Assembly (NCBI GenBank): GCA_021772025.1
Contig: JAETNT010000045.1
Span: 1-34,022 of the forward strand
Direction: 5' to 3'
Source: Enterocloster bolteae
GTDB lineage: Bacteria; Bacillota; Clostridia; Lachnospirales; Lachnospiraceae
DNA: 34,022 nucleotides
Each line of letters starts with the position of its first letter. Within the stretch, counting starts at the first letter, position 1. Both the position numbers and the translations under genes were made by a program. This document shows positions 16,434 through 24,502 of the stretch, one piece after another. The notes below the pieces were generated by a model. That model searched no databases. It saw only the letters and a list, made by a program, of their open reading frames with translations, and was not told the origin of the DNA.

Positions 16434-17315
16434 ATGAGCTTTCTGTCCTATCTAATCAGCGGAATCAGCCTGGGAAGTGTATATGCAATCATTGCGCTGG
16501 GCTACACGATGGTTTACGGCATTGCAAAGATGCTGAACTTCGCACACGGTGATATCATCATGGTGGGCGGATATATGGTATTTATTGTAGTCAGCACCAT
16601 GGGTATGCCGCCGGCAGCCGGTATCCTGACAGCAGTGTTAGTATGTACTTTATTAGGCGTGACAGTTGAGAGGATAGCATATAAGCCTCTTCGCGGCGCT
16701 TCTCCTTTGGCAGTGTTAATTACAGCAATCGGTGTCAGCTACCTGCTTCAGAATCTGGCCCTGCTTTTATGGGGAGCTGATACGAAAGCTTTTACCTCTG
16801 TGGTCTCTATAGAACCTCTGCGTCTGGCAGAGGGGCAGCTTATGATTACCGGTGAGACCATTGTCACCATTACTACATGTATCGTGGTTATGGCAGCATT
16901 AACCGCTTTTATTAACAAGACGAAAACCGGTCAGGCTATGCTTGCCGTGTCTGAAGATAAAGGGGCAGCTACTCTTATGGGAATCAATGTAAACCGCACC
17001 ATTGCTGTTACCTTTGCCATCGGTTCAGCTCTGGCGGCAGTGGCAGGAGTGCTCCTTTGCTCCGCCTATCCTTCCCTAACACCTTATACCGGCGCTATGC
17101 CCGGCATTAAGGCCTTTGTGGCGGCGGTATTCGGCGGTATTGGATCGATTCCCGGCGCTATGATCGGCGGTATTTTGCTGGGGGTAATTGAAAACCTTTC
17201 CAAAGCATACATTTCATCCCAGCTTTCGGATGCCATTGTATTCTCTGTTCTGATTATTGTCCTTTTGGTACGTCCCACCGGTATTATGGGCAAAAAGATC
17301 AGTGAAAAAGTCTGA
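16434..17315 (+). CDS. livH: Branched-chain amino acid ABC transporter, permease LivH
   Basis: The 293-residue membrane subunit forms the translocation channel with LivM. Multiple hydrophobic segments alternate with short loops; SLGSVYAIIALGYTMVYGIAKMLNFAHGD (within about 10-38) is the family signature, and the coupling region near GGIGSIPGAMIGG (about 245-257) contacts the ATPases. The frame is open back to 16410, but AAGAGGTG (16418-16425) precedes the ATG at 16434 while the first ATG lies at the foot of the hairpin without a ribosome site. Confidence 0.95.
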   Translation: MSFLSYLISGISLGSVYAIIALGYTMVYGIAKMLNFAHGDIIMVGGYMVFIVVSTMGMPPAAGILTAVLVCTLLGVTVERIAYKPLRGASPLAVLITAIGVSYLLQNLALLLWGADTKAFTSVVSIEPLRLAEGQLMITGETIVTITTCIVVMAALTAFINKTKTGQAMLAVSEDKGAATLMGINVNRTIAVTFAIGSALAAVAGVLLCSAYPSLTPYTGAMPGIKAFVAAVFGGIGSIPGAMIGGILLGVIENLSKAYISSQLSDAIVFSVLIIVLLVRPTGIMGKKISEKV

Positions 17316-17331
17316 TGGAGGTGAATAAGTG

Positions 17332-18402
17332 ATGAAAACCAAAAGACCCATTAAAAACCTCTTAAAAGGCAACGGTGTAACTTATGGCATGGTAATCATA
17401 GCCTATATCCTGGTGGAAATTGCTTTAAAGACCGGCAATATGTCCAGCCTGATGCAGGGATTATTAGTTCCCTTATGCATCTATTCCATTCTGGCGGTAT
17501 CCCTGAATCTGGTAGTAGGAATCTCCGGTGAGCTAAGCCTGGGGCATGCAGGCTTTATGTGTGTAGGGGCTTTTTCCGGAGCCTTATTTTCCAAAGCTTT
17601 TAAGGGTGCAATTGACCCTACAGTCAGTTTGATTATTGCTATTATAATCGGCGCGGCGGTGGCGGCGGTATTCGGAATTTTAATCGGGATTCCCGTTCTG
17701 CGTCTCCGGGGCGATTATCTGGCAATCGTAACTCTGGCTTTTGGTGAAATTATCAAAAATATTATCAATGCCATCTATTTAGGCGTGGACTCCGCTGGCC
17801 TCCATTTTTCTATGAAGAGTGAAGTAGCACTAAAATTAGATGCAGAAGGCACCGTGCTGATTAAAGGCGCTCAGGGAATTACCGGTACGCCTCAGGCATC
17901 TACGTTTACCATTGGTGTGATTTTATTATTAATTACATTGTTTGTTGTCATAAATCTGGTAAATTCCAGGACCGGCCGGGCCATTATGGCTATTCGTGAC
18001 AACCGGATTGCGGCAGAGTCTATTGGCCTTCACATTACAAAGTATAAATTACTGGCATTTACCGTATCCGCTGCACTGGCAGGGGTTGCAGGGGTTCTTT
18101 ATGCCCATAACCTGACTACCCTGGCCGCGCTCCCCAAAAACTTTGGATATAATCAGTCCATTATGATTCTGGTATTTGTGGTGCTGGGGGGCATAGGCAA
18201 TGTCCGCGGATCGGTTATCGCGGCTGTGGTACTGACCTTGCTTCCGGAGCTTTTACGGGGGCTTAATAACTATCGCATGTTGATTTACGCTATTGTGCTC
18301 ATTGCCATGATGCTGTTTAACTCCAGTCCCAAGGCAATTGAGCTTCGGGAACGCTTTGGGGATTTCTTTAAGAAAAAGACTGGTAAAAAGGAGGTAGCAT
18401 AA
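17332..18402 (+). CDS. livM: Branched-chain amino acid ABC transporter, permease LivM
   Basis: The 356-residue second membrane subunit. Recognised by NLVVGISGELSLGHAGFM, the RLRGDYLAIVTLAFGEI segment and the late GGIGNVRGSVIAAVV coupling loop, with about nine or ten hydrophobic helices. GGAGGTGA lies 7 bases before the ATG at 17332, which is preferred to the GTG three bases earlier. It starts 16 bases after livH and ends one base before livG. Confidence 0.95.
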   Translation: MKTKRPIKNLLKGNGVTYGMVIIAYILVEIALKTGNMSSLMQGLLVPLCIYSILAVSLNLVVGISGELSLGHAGFMCVGAFSGALFSKAFKGAIDPTVSLIIAIIIGAAVAAVFGILIGIPVLRLRGDYLAIVTLAFGEIIKNIINAIYLGVDSAGLHFSMKSEVALKLDAEGTVLIKGAQGITGTPQASTFTIGVILLLITLFVVINLVNSRTGRAIMAIRDNRIAAESIGLHITKYKLLAFTVSAALAGVAGVLYAHNLTTLAALPKNFGYNQSIMILVFVVLGGIGNVRGSVIAAVVLTLLPELLRGLNNYRMLIYAIVLIAMMLFNSSPKAIELRERFGDFFKKKTGKKEVA

Positions 18403-18403
18403 C

Positions 18404-19168
18404 ATGGCAGCACCTATGCTGGAAGTAAAAAGTTTAAGCATCTCCTTTGGAGGCCTGAAAGCGGTAGACAGTTTTGATGTCACTATTGAGAAAGAACAGC
18501 TCTATGGTCTTATTGGTCCCAACGGTGCGGGAAAAACCACGATTTTTAATCTGCTTACAGGAGTATACAAGCCGGATACCGGAAGTATTGTCCTGGACGG
18601 CAAAAATATTACCGGCAAAAAGACTATTGAAATTAACCAATGCGGCATCGCCCGTACCTTTCAGAATATCCGTTTATTTAAGGATTTAACAGTTCTGGAC
18701 AACGTAAAAGCCGGCCTGCATAACAGCCATCCTTACTCCACCCTTACTGGGATTTTCCGCCTGCCTAAATATTACAAGGTAGAAAAAGAAATGGATGAGA
18801 AGGCTATGGAGCTTTTAAAAGTGTTTGATTTGGATAAAGAATCCCGCTATAAGGCTTCCAACCTTCCTTATGGAAAACAGAGAAAGCTGGAGATTGCAAG
18901 AGCATTGGCTACGAATCCCAAATTGCTTTTATTAGACGAACCGGCGGCAGGGATGAACCCTAACGAGACCGCGGAGCTGATGAATACGATCCGTTTTGTC
19001 CAAAAAGAATTTAATATGACGATTCTTTTGATTGAGCATGATATGAAGCTGGTATCCGGTATCTGTGAACGTCTGACTGTATTAAATTTCGGTCAGGTTC
19101 TGGCAAGCGGGGAGACCAGCCAGGTATTAAACAATCCTCAGGTTATCACTGCATATCTGGGAGAGTAA
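18404..19168 (+). CDS. livG: Branched-chain amino acid ABC transporter, ATPase LivG
   Basis: The 254-residue cytoplasmic ATPase. Walker A GPNGAGKTT (38-46), signature LPYGKQRK (154-161), Walker B LLLLDEP (174-180), and the LivG-type C-terminal extension ending VITAYLGE. The signature has P in place of the usual S, as seen in many LivG proteins. AAGGAGG is placed before the ATG. It works as a heterodimer with LivF. Confidence 0.96.
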   Translation: MAAPMLEVKSLSISFGGLKAVDSFDVTIEKEQLYGLIGPNGAGKTTIFNLLTGVYKPDTGSIVLDGKNITGKKTIEINQCGIARTFQNIRLFKDLTVLDNVKAGLHNSHPYSTLTGIFRLPKYYKVEKEMDEKAMELLKVFDLDKESRYKASNLPYGKQRKLEIARALATNPKLLLLDEPAAGMNPNETAELMNTIRFVQKEFNMTILLIEHDMKLVSGICERLTVLNFGQVLASGETSQVLNNPQVITAYLGE

Positions 19169-19180
19169 GGAGGAAATAAT

Positions 19181-19891
19181 ATGGCAATGCTGGAAGTCAG
19201 AGACTTGGAAGTATATTACGGCGTCATCCAGGCCATTAAAGGGATTTCCTTCGATGTAAACCAGGGAGAAATCATCGCTTTAATCGGTGCAAACGGCGCA
19301 GGCAAAACTACAATCCTTCATACTGTAACCGGCCTGATTCCTTCGAAGGCAGGACACATTATTTATGAAGACAGGGATATTACAAAAATACAGGGACATA
19401 AGCTGGTTCCCATGGGAATTGCTCATGTTCCGGAGGGCCGCCGGGTATTTGCCCAGCTCTCTGTACTGCAGAATTTAAAACTGGGAGCCTTTACCAGAAA
19501 CGACAGGTCAGAGACAGAAGCTACCTTGGAGATGGTATATGATCGATTTCCCAGATTAAAGGAGAGAAAGAACCAGTTAGCCGGAACCCTTTCCGGCGGC
19601 GAGCAGCAGATGCTTGCCATGGGCCGGGCCCTTATGAGCCACCCCAGGCTGATTGTAATGGACGAACCTTCTATGGGGCTTTCTCCCATATATGTAAATG
19701 AGATCTTCGATATTATTCAGAAAATTAACGGTGACGGAGTAACGGTCCTTTTGGTAGAACAGAACGCCAAAAAGGCATTATCGATTGCCAACCGGGCATA
19801 TGTATTAGAGACTGGTAACATCGTTTTAGGCGGAGATGCGAAAGAACTGATGAATGATGACAGAGTTAAGAAGGCATACTTAAGCGAATAG
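19181..19891 (+). CDS. livF: Branched-chain amino acid ABC transporter, ATPase LivF
   Basis: The 236-residue partner ATPase. Walker A GANGAGKTT (36-44), signature LSGGEQQ (137-143) and Walker B LIVMDEPS (157-164) are intact, and the VPEGRRVF segment (83-90) is characteristic of LivF. AAGGAGG precedes the ATG. It is the last gene of the liv operon, with a terminator 12 bases after the stop. Confidence 0.96.
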   Translation: MAMLEVRDLEVYYGVIQAIKGISFDVNQGEIIALIGANGAGKTTILHTVTGLIPSKAGHIIYEDRDITKIQGHKLVPMGIAHVPEGRRVFAQLSVLQNLKLGAFTRNDRSETEATLEMVYDRFPRLKERKNQLAGTLSGGEQQMLAMGRALMSHPRLIVMDEPSMGLSPIYVNEIFDIIQKINGDGVTVLLVEQNAKKALSIANRAYVLETGNIVLGGDAKELMNDDRVKKAYLSE

Positions 19892-19902
19892 GAAATCTTT
19901 GT

Positions 19903-19931
19903 AAAAAAGCTGGGAATATCCTGGCTTTTTT
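19903..19931 (+). terminator. Terminator of the liv operon
   Basis: AAAAAAGC (19903-19910) pairs with GCTTTTTT (19924-19931), with an inner GG/CC pairing around GAATAT. The A and T runs make it usable in both directions. Confidence 0.75.
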
Positions 19932-19982
19932 AAATACATTATGGTAAGATTAACCTAATAAAAAATTTTTAATGAAGGGGCG

Positions 19983-20414
19983 ATGGGGATTATGCTGCAA
20001 AAAGCAATTGAACTGGCTACAGCTGCGCTAAGCGGGATTACAGAGGAAAACGGCAGACCTTATATGGATCATGCAATCAGAGTCATGGACAAGATGAGCA
20101 CAGAAGAAGAAAAGCTGGTTGCAGTGCTCCACGATGTAGTGGAGGACACGGAGATGACCATTCGGGATTTGGAGTGCTATGGTTTTCCCAGAGCCGTTAT
20201 GGAGGCGGTGGAGCAGCTTACCAAACGGCGCGATATGACATATTTTGATTATATCGACGATATCAGCTGCAGTGAGCTTGCTACCAAGGTAAAGATAGCG
20301 GAGATCGAGGACAATAAAGATATTTTCCGTGTCAATAAAATGTCTTTTCGAACCTATTCTTTAGAAGAGAGGGCCCAAAGAGCCTTGAAAATCCTCCGGC
20401 AGGCGGGACAATAA
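19983..20414 (+). CDS. Small stand-alone HD-domain hydrolase
   Basis: The product is 143 residues. It resembles the HD hydrolase half of RelA/SpoT enzymes without the synthetase part. Metal ligands seen are H30 (PYMDHAIRV), H50-D51 and E54-D55 (LHDVVEDT), with the late KVKIAEIEDN segment (103-111) where RelA/SpoT usually has K-x-A-D. Such proteins are common in Clostridia and often labelled GTP pyrophosphokinase, which is wrong for a protein lacking the synthetase domain. Alarmone or other nucleotide hydrolysis is possible but unproven. The start may be ATG 19983 or ATG 19992; AAGGGG (19975-19980) is close to the first. Confidence 0.8.
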   Translation: MGIMLQKAIELATAALSGITEENGRPYMDHAIRVMDKMSTEEEKLVAVLHDVVEDTEMTIRDLECYGFPRAVMEAVEQLTKRRDMTYFDYIDDISCSELATKVKIAEIEDNKDIFRVNKMSFRTYSLEERAQRALKILRQAGQ

Positions 20415-20451
20415 AAGCCCCTGTCTGAGCTGCTGATGAACTTTTCGTATA

Positions 20452-20479
20452 CATATGGAAATACCTCCCTGCATATACT
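20452..20479 (+). promoter_or_regulatory. Probable sigma-E promoter of spoIVA
   Basis: CATATG (20452-20457), a 14-base spacer and CATATACT (20472-20479) fit the sigma-E pattern (MATATT - 14 - CATACAnT) with one mismatch in each box. In Bacillus, spoIVA is transcribed by sigma-E in the mother cell, so the match is in the expected place. Predicted start is near 20486. No sigma-A promoter was seen here. Confidence 0.65.
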
Positions 20480-20506
20480 GTATCAGCACAGCAAGGGGGT
20501 ATTTTT
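20459..20506 (+). terminator. Terminator-like hairpin overlapping spoIVA promoter and ribosome site
   Basis: AAATACCTCCCTGC (20459-20472) pairs with GCAAGGGGGTATTT (20491-20504), 14 positions with one G-U and one mismatch, followed by T to 20506, directly before the spoIVA ATG. It should end transcripts of the HD-protein gene. Its 3' arm is also the spoIVA ribosome-binding site, and its loop contains the predicted sigma-E start. Confidence 0.7.
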
Positions 20507-21988
20507 ATGGACAATTTTCATGTATACAAAGATATTGAAGCCAGGACAGGAGGGGATATCTATATCGGCGTAGTAGGCCCTGTCCGAACCGGAAAATCCA
20601 CTTTTATCAAACGGTTTATGGAGCTTTTGGTGCTCCCTAAGATGGAAGATGAAAACCAGAGAAATTTAAGCAGGGATGAGCTTCCTCAAAGCGCGGCGGG
20701 AAAGACCATTATGACTACAGAACCTAAATTTATTCCAAAAGAGGCGGCGAAAATCCAGTTGGGAGACGGGATCTCCGCCCGGGTACGGCTCATTGACTGC
20801 GTAGGCTTTATGGTAGACGGAGCTGCCGGACACATTGAAAATGATGCGGAGCGGATGGTAAAAACCCCTTGGTTTGACCACGAAATTCCTTTTACCAGGG
20901 CAGCGGAGATTGGCACCAGGAAAGTGATTACCGATCATTCCACCATCGGTATCGTGGTAACTACAGACGGCTCTTTCGGAGATATTAAGCGCCCTGGATA
21001 CATAAATGGGGAAAAAACTGCAGTAGAAGAATTAAAGGCCATGGGAAAGCCTTTTATCGTTCTCTTAAACTGTGAACGCCCTTATTCGGAAGAAACCATA
21101 AAACTTGCCGGAGAACTGGAGGCAGAATACAATGTTACAGTTATGCCTGTCAACTGTGAGCAGTTAAAGAAGGAGGATATCCACCAGATTTTGGAGAAGG
21201 TGCTAAAAGAATTTCCTGTAACGGAAATGGATTTTTATATTCCTAAATGGTTGGAGCTTTTGCCTGCCTCTCACTGGCTTAAAGAAAAGATTATTGAAAA
21301 AGCCAGGGATATGATCAAAAATGTCACCTATATGAAAGAGGTTTCCTCCGCCAAGCCTGAGCTTACTCCCGAGGAGGAGGGACGGGGTGCCTTACGCATC
21401 CGGGAAATGAATATGGCTGACGGATCAGTTTCCATGGACATTCAGGTGGATGATAGATACTATTATCAGACATTAAGCGATTATGTAGGGATTCCTATTT
21501 CCGGAGAGTATGAACTGATGCAGACCTTGGGGAGTTTGGCGCGAATGCAGAAGGAATATCAAAAGGTGGAAAATGCTATGAACCAGGTTCGGATAAAAGG
21601 TTACGGCGTTGTTACCCCGGACCGATCGGAAATCGTTCTGGATGAACCTCAGGTTATCCGCCACGGCAACAAATATGGGATAAAAATGAAAGCGCAGGCT
21701 CCGTCCATTAATTTGATTAAGGCCCAGATTGAGACAGAGATTGCCCCTATTGTGGGAAATGAGCAGCAGGCGGAGGATTTGATTGCTTACATAAAAAACA
21801 ACAGCCAGATTGGTGACGGAGGTATCTGGGATACCAATATTTTCGGAAAATCCGTAGAGCAGATTGTGGAGGATGGCATTCAAGCTAAAATTTCCCAGCT
21901 TACAGAGGATTGCCAGATGAAGCTTCAGGACACTTTACAGAAAATAATTAATGACAGCAGCGGAGGTATGATTTGCATAATCATATAA
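20507..21988 (+). CDS. spoIVA: Stage IV sporulation protein A (spore coat ATPase)
   Basis: The 493-residue mother-cell ATPase polymerises on the forespore surface as the base layer of the coat and is also needed for cortex formation. The N-terminus VYKDIEARTGGDIYIGVVG, P-loop GPVRTGKST (24-32), DELPQSAAGKTIMTTEPKF and the C-terminal SLDEP/RHGNKYGIKMKA-like domain ending SGGMICIII all match the family along its whole length (Bacillus protein 492 residues). AAGGGGG ends 7 bases before the ATG. It is a sporulation-specific marker. A vegetative promoter for the next gene begins inside its last codons. Confidence 0.98.
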   Translation: MDNFHVYKDIEARTGGDIYIGVVGPVRTGKSTFIKRFMELLVLPKMEDENQRNLSRDELPQSAAGKTIMTTEPKFIPKEAAKIQLGDGISARVRLIDCVGFMVDGAAGHIENDAERMVKTPWFDHEIPFTRAAEIGTRKVITDHSTIGIVVTTDGSFGDIKRPGYINGEKTAVEELKAMGKPFIVLLNCERPYSEETIKLAGELEAEYNVTVMPVNCEQLKKEDIHQILEKVLKEFPVTEMDFYIPKWLELLPASHWLKEKIIEKARDMIKNVTYMKEVSSAKPELTPEEEGRGALRIREMNMADGSVSMDIQVDDRYYYQTLSDYVGIPISGEYELMQTLGSLARMQKEYQKVENAMNQVRIKGYGVVTPDRSEIVLDEPQVIRHGNKYGIKMKAQAPSINLIKAQIETEIAPIVGNEQQAEDLIAYIKNNSQIGDGGIWDTNIFGKSVEQIVEDGIQAKISQLTEDCQMKLQDTLQKIINDSSGGMICIII

Positions 21989-22001
21989 AATGTGGTATAA
22001 T
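21973..22001 (+). promoter_or_regulatory. Promoter of the beta-CASP nuclease gene, inside spoIVA tail
   Basis: TTGCAT (21973-21978), a 17-base spacer and TATAAT (21996-22001). The -35 box lies in the last spoIVA codons. Predicted start is near 22008, giving a leader of about 224 bases. Confidence 0.75.
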
Positions 22002-22018
22002 AAAAACAATATAAACTC

Positions 22019-22117
22019 TTGACAGGGATTTTTAGGCCTGGTGAGAATATAGGAGTAACAGGAAAACAGACAGGGATGTTCGCTGCACATACAGAGAATT
22101 TTCTCTGTCTATTTTTT
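22019..22117 (+). promoter_or_regulatory. Leader with alternative terminator and antiterminator pairings
   Basis: ACAGAGAA (22091-22098) and TTCTCTGT (22101-22108) form a compact stem followed by six T (22112-22117), an intrinsic terminator form. The same 3' arm, TCTCTGTCT (22102-22110), can instead pair in full with AGACAGGGA (22068-22076). GACAGGGAT occurs twice, at 22021-22029 and 22069-22077. CCTG (22037-22040) may pair with CAGG (22059-22062). This is the arrangement of an attenuator or riboswitch; no known class was recognised. Confidence 0.5.
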
Positions 22118-22134
22118 ACAAGGAGGAAGAGCGC

Positions 22135-22206
22135 TTGTGAAACGAAAGTTTCACAATGGGAATGCGTTCTGACGAACTGGCAGGTGACGCATAGCGGCAC
22201 GTGCCG
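22135..22206 (+). repeat. Cluster of hairpins before the beta-CASP nuclease gene
   Basis: Three tandem pairings are seen: TTGTGAAAC-GAAA-GTTTCACAA (22135-22156 region, 9 bp with a GNRA tetraloop); ATGCGT (22162-22167) with ACGCAT (22187-22192); and the perfect palindrome CGGCACGTGCCG (22195-22206). An AAGGAGG at 22120-22126 precedes a GTG at 22137 that opens an 11-codon frame ending at 22172, which would run through the first hairpin. The block ends just before the nuclease ribosome site (AAAGGAGGT). It could be a structured regulatory RNA, a short-upstream-frame control, or a small mobile repeat. Confidence 0.5.
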
Positions 22207-22231
22207 ATACGACTGAAAGGAGGTACTTTCT

Positions 22232-23833
22232 ATGAAACTGACCTTTATCGGAGCTGACCACGAGGTTACCGGAAGCTGCCATTACCTGGAAGTGGGAGAA
22301 AAGAAGATTTTAGTTGACTGCGGCATGGAGCAGGGAATCAATGTTTATGAAAATGCAGATCTTCCCGTAAGCTACTCCCAAATCGATTATGTGCTGTTGA
22401 CCCATGCCCATATCGATCATGCCGGCCTTCTGCCGCTGATTTATGCCAAAGGCTTTCGGGGCGCTGTTATTGCCACAGATGCCACTACGGATTTGTGTGA
22501 CATTATGCTGAAGGACTCCGCTCATATCCAAGAGATGGAAGCAGAGTGGAAAAACCGGAAGGCCCGCCGGGCGGGACGTCCGGAAGAACCGCCTATTTAC
22601 GACATGAATGATGCCATAGGGATACTAAAATTATTTAAGCCATGCCGGTACGGAGAGAAGGTGGAATTCTGTGATGAGTTTTCTGTCCGTTTTATAGATG
22701 CCGGACATCTTCTGGGTTCCGCCTCCATAGAAGTTTGGGCCAGAGAAGCCGGTATAGAGAAAAAACTGGTATTCTCCGGGGATATCGGCAATAAAAATAA
22801 GCCCATGATCCGAAGCCCTCAGTATATCCGGGAAGCAGACTATATCTTGATGGAGTGCACCTATGGTGATCGATATCATCAAAAGGGAGGTAACCATGTT
22901 CAGGAGTTGGCGGATATTATTCAGAGCACTCTGGACAAAGGAGGAAATGTGGTAATTCCCGCTTTTGCAGTAGGGAGAACTCAGGAGCTTTTGTATTTTA
23001 TCCGAAGCATTAAAGAGCAAGGACTGGTAAAGGGACACGGCCATTTTGACGTTTATGTGGATAGCCCTATGGCAGTGGAAGCCACAGAGGTTTTCAAAGA
23101 AAACGGATTAGATTGCTATGATGAGGAGACACAGGCCCTGGTAAGACGGGGCGTCAATCCTATTGGTTTTCCGGGGCTTAAGCTTTCTATTACCAGCGAT
23201 GAGTCTAAAAATATCAATTTTGACACCGAACCCAAAGTAATTATCTCCGCTGCCGGAATGTGTGATGCAGGCCGGATCCGTCATCATTTAAAGCATAACC
23301 TGTGGCGTCCGGAAAGTACCATTGTCTTTGCAGGCTATCAGGCAGAGGGCACTCTGGGACGGGCTTTGGTGGAAGGCAGAAAGACTGTAAAGATTTTCGG
23401 TGAAACTATTGATGTGGAAGCAAAGATTGTAAATATCAGCGGTCTCAGCGGTCACGCTGACAGGGAAGGGCTGCTGGAGTGGATCTCTGCTTTTGAGAAA
23501 AAGCCGGATAAGGTGTTTATGGTCCACGGAGAGGATACGGTATGTACGAATTTTGCCCTGACATTGGCGGATGAATTAGGGATTTCTGCAGAAGCGCCTT
23601 TCTCCGGCTCCGTATTTGATCTGGCAGAAGGCCAGTGGATTCGGGAAACAGCCGGTATTCCCGTAAGCAAAGAAGCTGTTTCCAAGAGAAAAGCTTCCGG
23701 TGTATATGCCCGCCTGGTTTCCGCTGGAGAACGGCTCATTCAGGTAATCCGCCACAACGAAGGCGGAGCCAACAAAGATTTGGCCAAACTTGCGGATCAA
23801 ATCCATGCATTATGTGATAAATGGGACAGATAG
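22232..23833 (+). CDS. Metallo-beta-lactamase/beta-CASP ribonuclease
   Basis: The 533-residue zinc hydrolase is of the CPSF-like beta-CASP group, which process or degrade RNA. Metal and catalytic motifs are complete: THAHIDH (57-63), GHLLGSAS (158-165), FSGDIG (181-186), the beta-CASP ISAAGMCDAGRIRHHL (338-353), SGLSGHAD (403-410) and VHGE (431-434). It resembles the archaeal/bacterial YsiC-type CPSF homologues rather than RNase J, being shorter and lacking the RNase J C-terminal domain. The last 70 residues (after about 460) are not assigned. AAAGGAGGT precedes the ATG by 8 bases. rnhA follows after 15 bases, pairing two RNA-cutting enzymes. Confidence 0.9.
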   Translation: MKLTFIGADHEVTGSCHYLEVGEKKILVDCGMEQGINVYENADLPVSYSQIDYVLLTHAHIDHAGLLPLIYAKGFRGAVIATDATTDLCDIMLKDSAHIQEMEAEWKNRKARRAGRPEEPPIYDMNDAIGILKLFKPCRYGEKVEFCDEFSVRFIDAGHLLGSASIEVWAREAGIEKKLVFSGDIGNKNKPMIRSPQYIREADYILMECTYGDRYHQKGGNHVQELADIIQSTLDKGGNVVIPAFAVGRTQELLYFIRSIKEQGLVKGHGHFDVYVDSPMAVEATEVFKENGLDCYDEETQALVRRGVNPIGFPGLKLSITSDESKNINFDTEPKVIISAAGMCDAGRIRHHLKHNLWRPESTIVFAGYQAEGTLGRALVEGRKTVKIFGETIDVEAKIVNISGLSGHADREGLLEWISAFEKKPDKVFMVHGEDTVCTNFALTLADELGISAEAPFSGSVFDLAEGQWIRETAGIPVSKEAVSKRKASGVYARLVSAGERLIQVIRHNEGGANKDLAKLADQIHALCDKWDR

Positions 23834-23848
23834 GAGAGACAGCAGGTT

Positions 23849-24328
23849 ATGAGTAAGGTACAGATTTATACGGACGGATCCGCAAGAGGAAATCCTGACG
23901 GGCCGGGGGGCTATGGGGTGGTCCTTCAGTTTACAGACGGAAATGGACAGCTCCATGAAAAGACCATGTCCGCCGGATTTGTAAAGACTACCAATAACCG
24001 GATGGAGCTTTTAGCGGCAATTATGGGATTGGAGGCTTTAAACAGGCCCTGTCAGGTGGAGCTTTATTCTGACTCCAAATACCTGACGGATGCGTTTAAC
24101 CAGGGATGGATTGAAAGCTGGGTAGCCCACAATTGGATAAGAGGCAAATCCGGGCCGGTTAAAAATATAGATCTGTGGAAACGCCTTCTAAAGGCTAAGG
24201 AAAGACATGAGGTAAATTTTATCTGGGTAAAGGGTCATGCAGGCCATCCTCAGAATGAAAGATGCGATAAAATGGCGGTAGAAGCGGCTTTGGGAGAAAA
24301 ACTTCTGATAGATCCGGGAGTCCCGTAA
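23849..24328 (+). CDS. rnhA: Ribonuclease HI
   Basis: The 159-residue enzyme degrades RNA in RNA/DNA hybrids, removing primers and R-loops. The four carboxylates are D9 (IYTDGSARGNP), E53 (NNRMELLAAI), D75 (YSDSKYL) and D140 (NERCDKMA); the flexible-loop histidine is H130 (WVKGHAGH). Length and motif order are those of E. coli RNase HI. It lies 15 bases after the beta-CASP nuclease, so the two are probably co-transcribed. A modest AGCAGG precedes the ATG. Confidence 0.96.
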   Translation: MSKVQIYTDGSARGNPDGPGGYGVVLQFTDGNGQLHEKTMSAGFVKTTNNRMELLAAIMGLEALNRPCQVELYSDSKYLTDAFNQGWIESWVAHNWIRGKSGPVKNIDLWKRLLKAKERHEVNFIWVKGHAGHPQNERCDKMAVEAALGEKLLIDPGVP

Positions 24329-24348
24329 GAGCTAAAAACTTATAAATA

Positions 24349-24374
24349 TTACGCAAACCTTACGATATATTACG
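24349..24374 (+). repeat. Three TTACG repeats at helical spacing
   Basis: TTACG occurs at 24349-24353, 24360-24364 and 24370-24374, that is 11 and 10 bases apart, the spacing of one DNA turn. They lie about 130 bases before the next gene and upstream of a possible -10 (TATGGT near 24414) and a near-palindrome CTTTTCCGGAAAAAG. This looks like an activator or response-regulator site, but no regulator is identified. Confidence 0.35.
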
Positions 24375-24502
24375 CTTTTTTGTATCCTATTCCTTTTCCG
24401 GAAAAAGTGTGTTATGGTACTATCAGTGGATCTGTATACGTTCCGCAGCGGACTTTTGCAACAGATTGGTTCCCGGACAAATGGCAAAGGAAAGGGATGT
24501 GA

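Noticed and set aside
22019..22216. 65-codon open frame with TTG start across the nuclease leader
   Set aside because: No ribosome site before it; it runs through a terminator and several hairpins, and the composition of the translation (many Cys, Trp, Thr) does not look like a protein.
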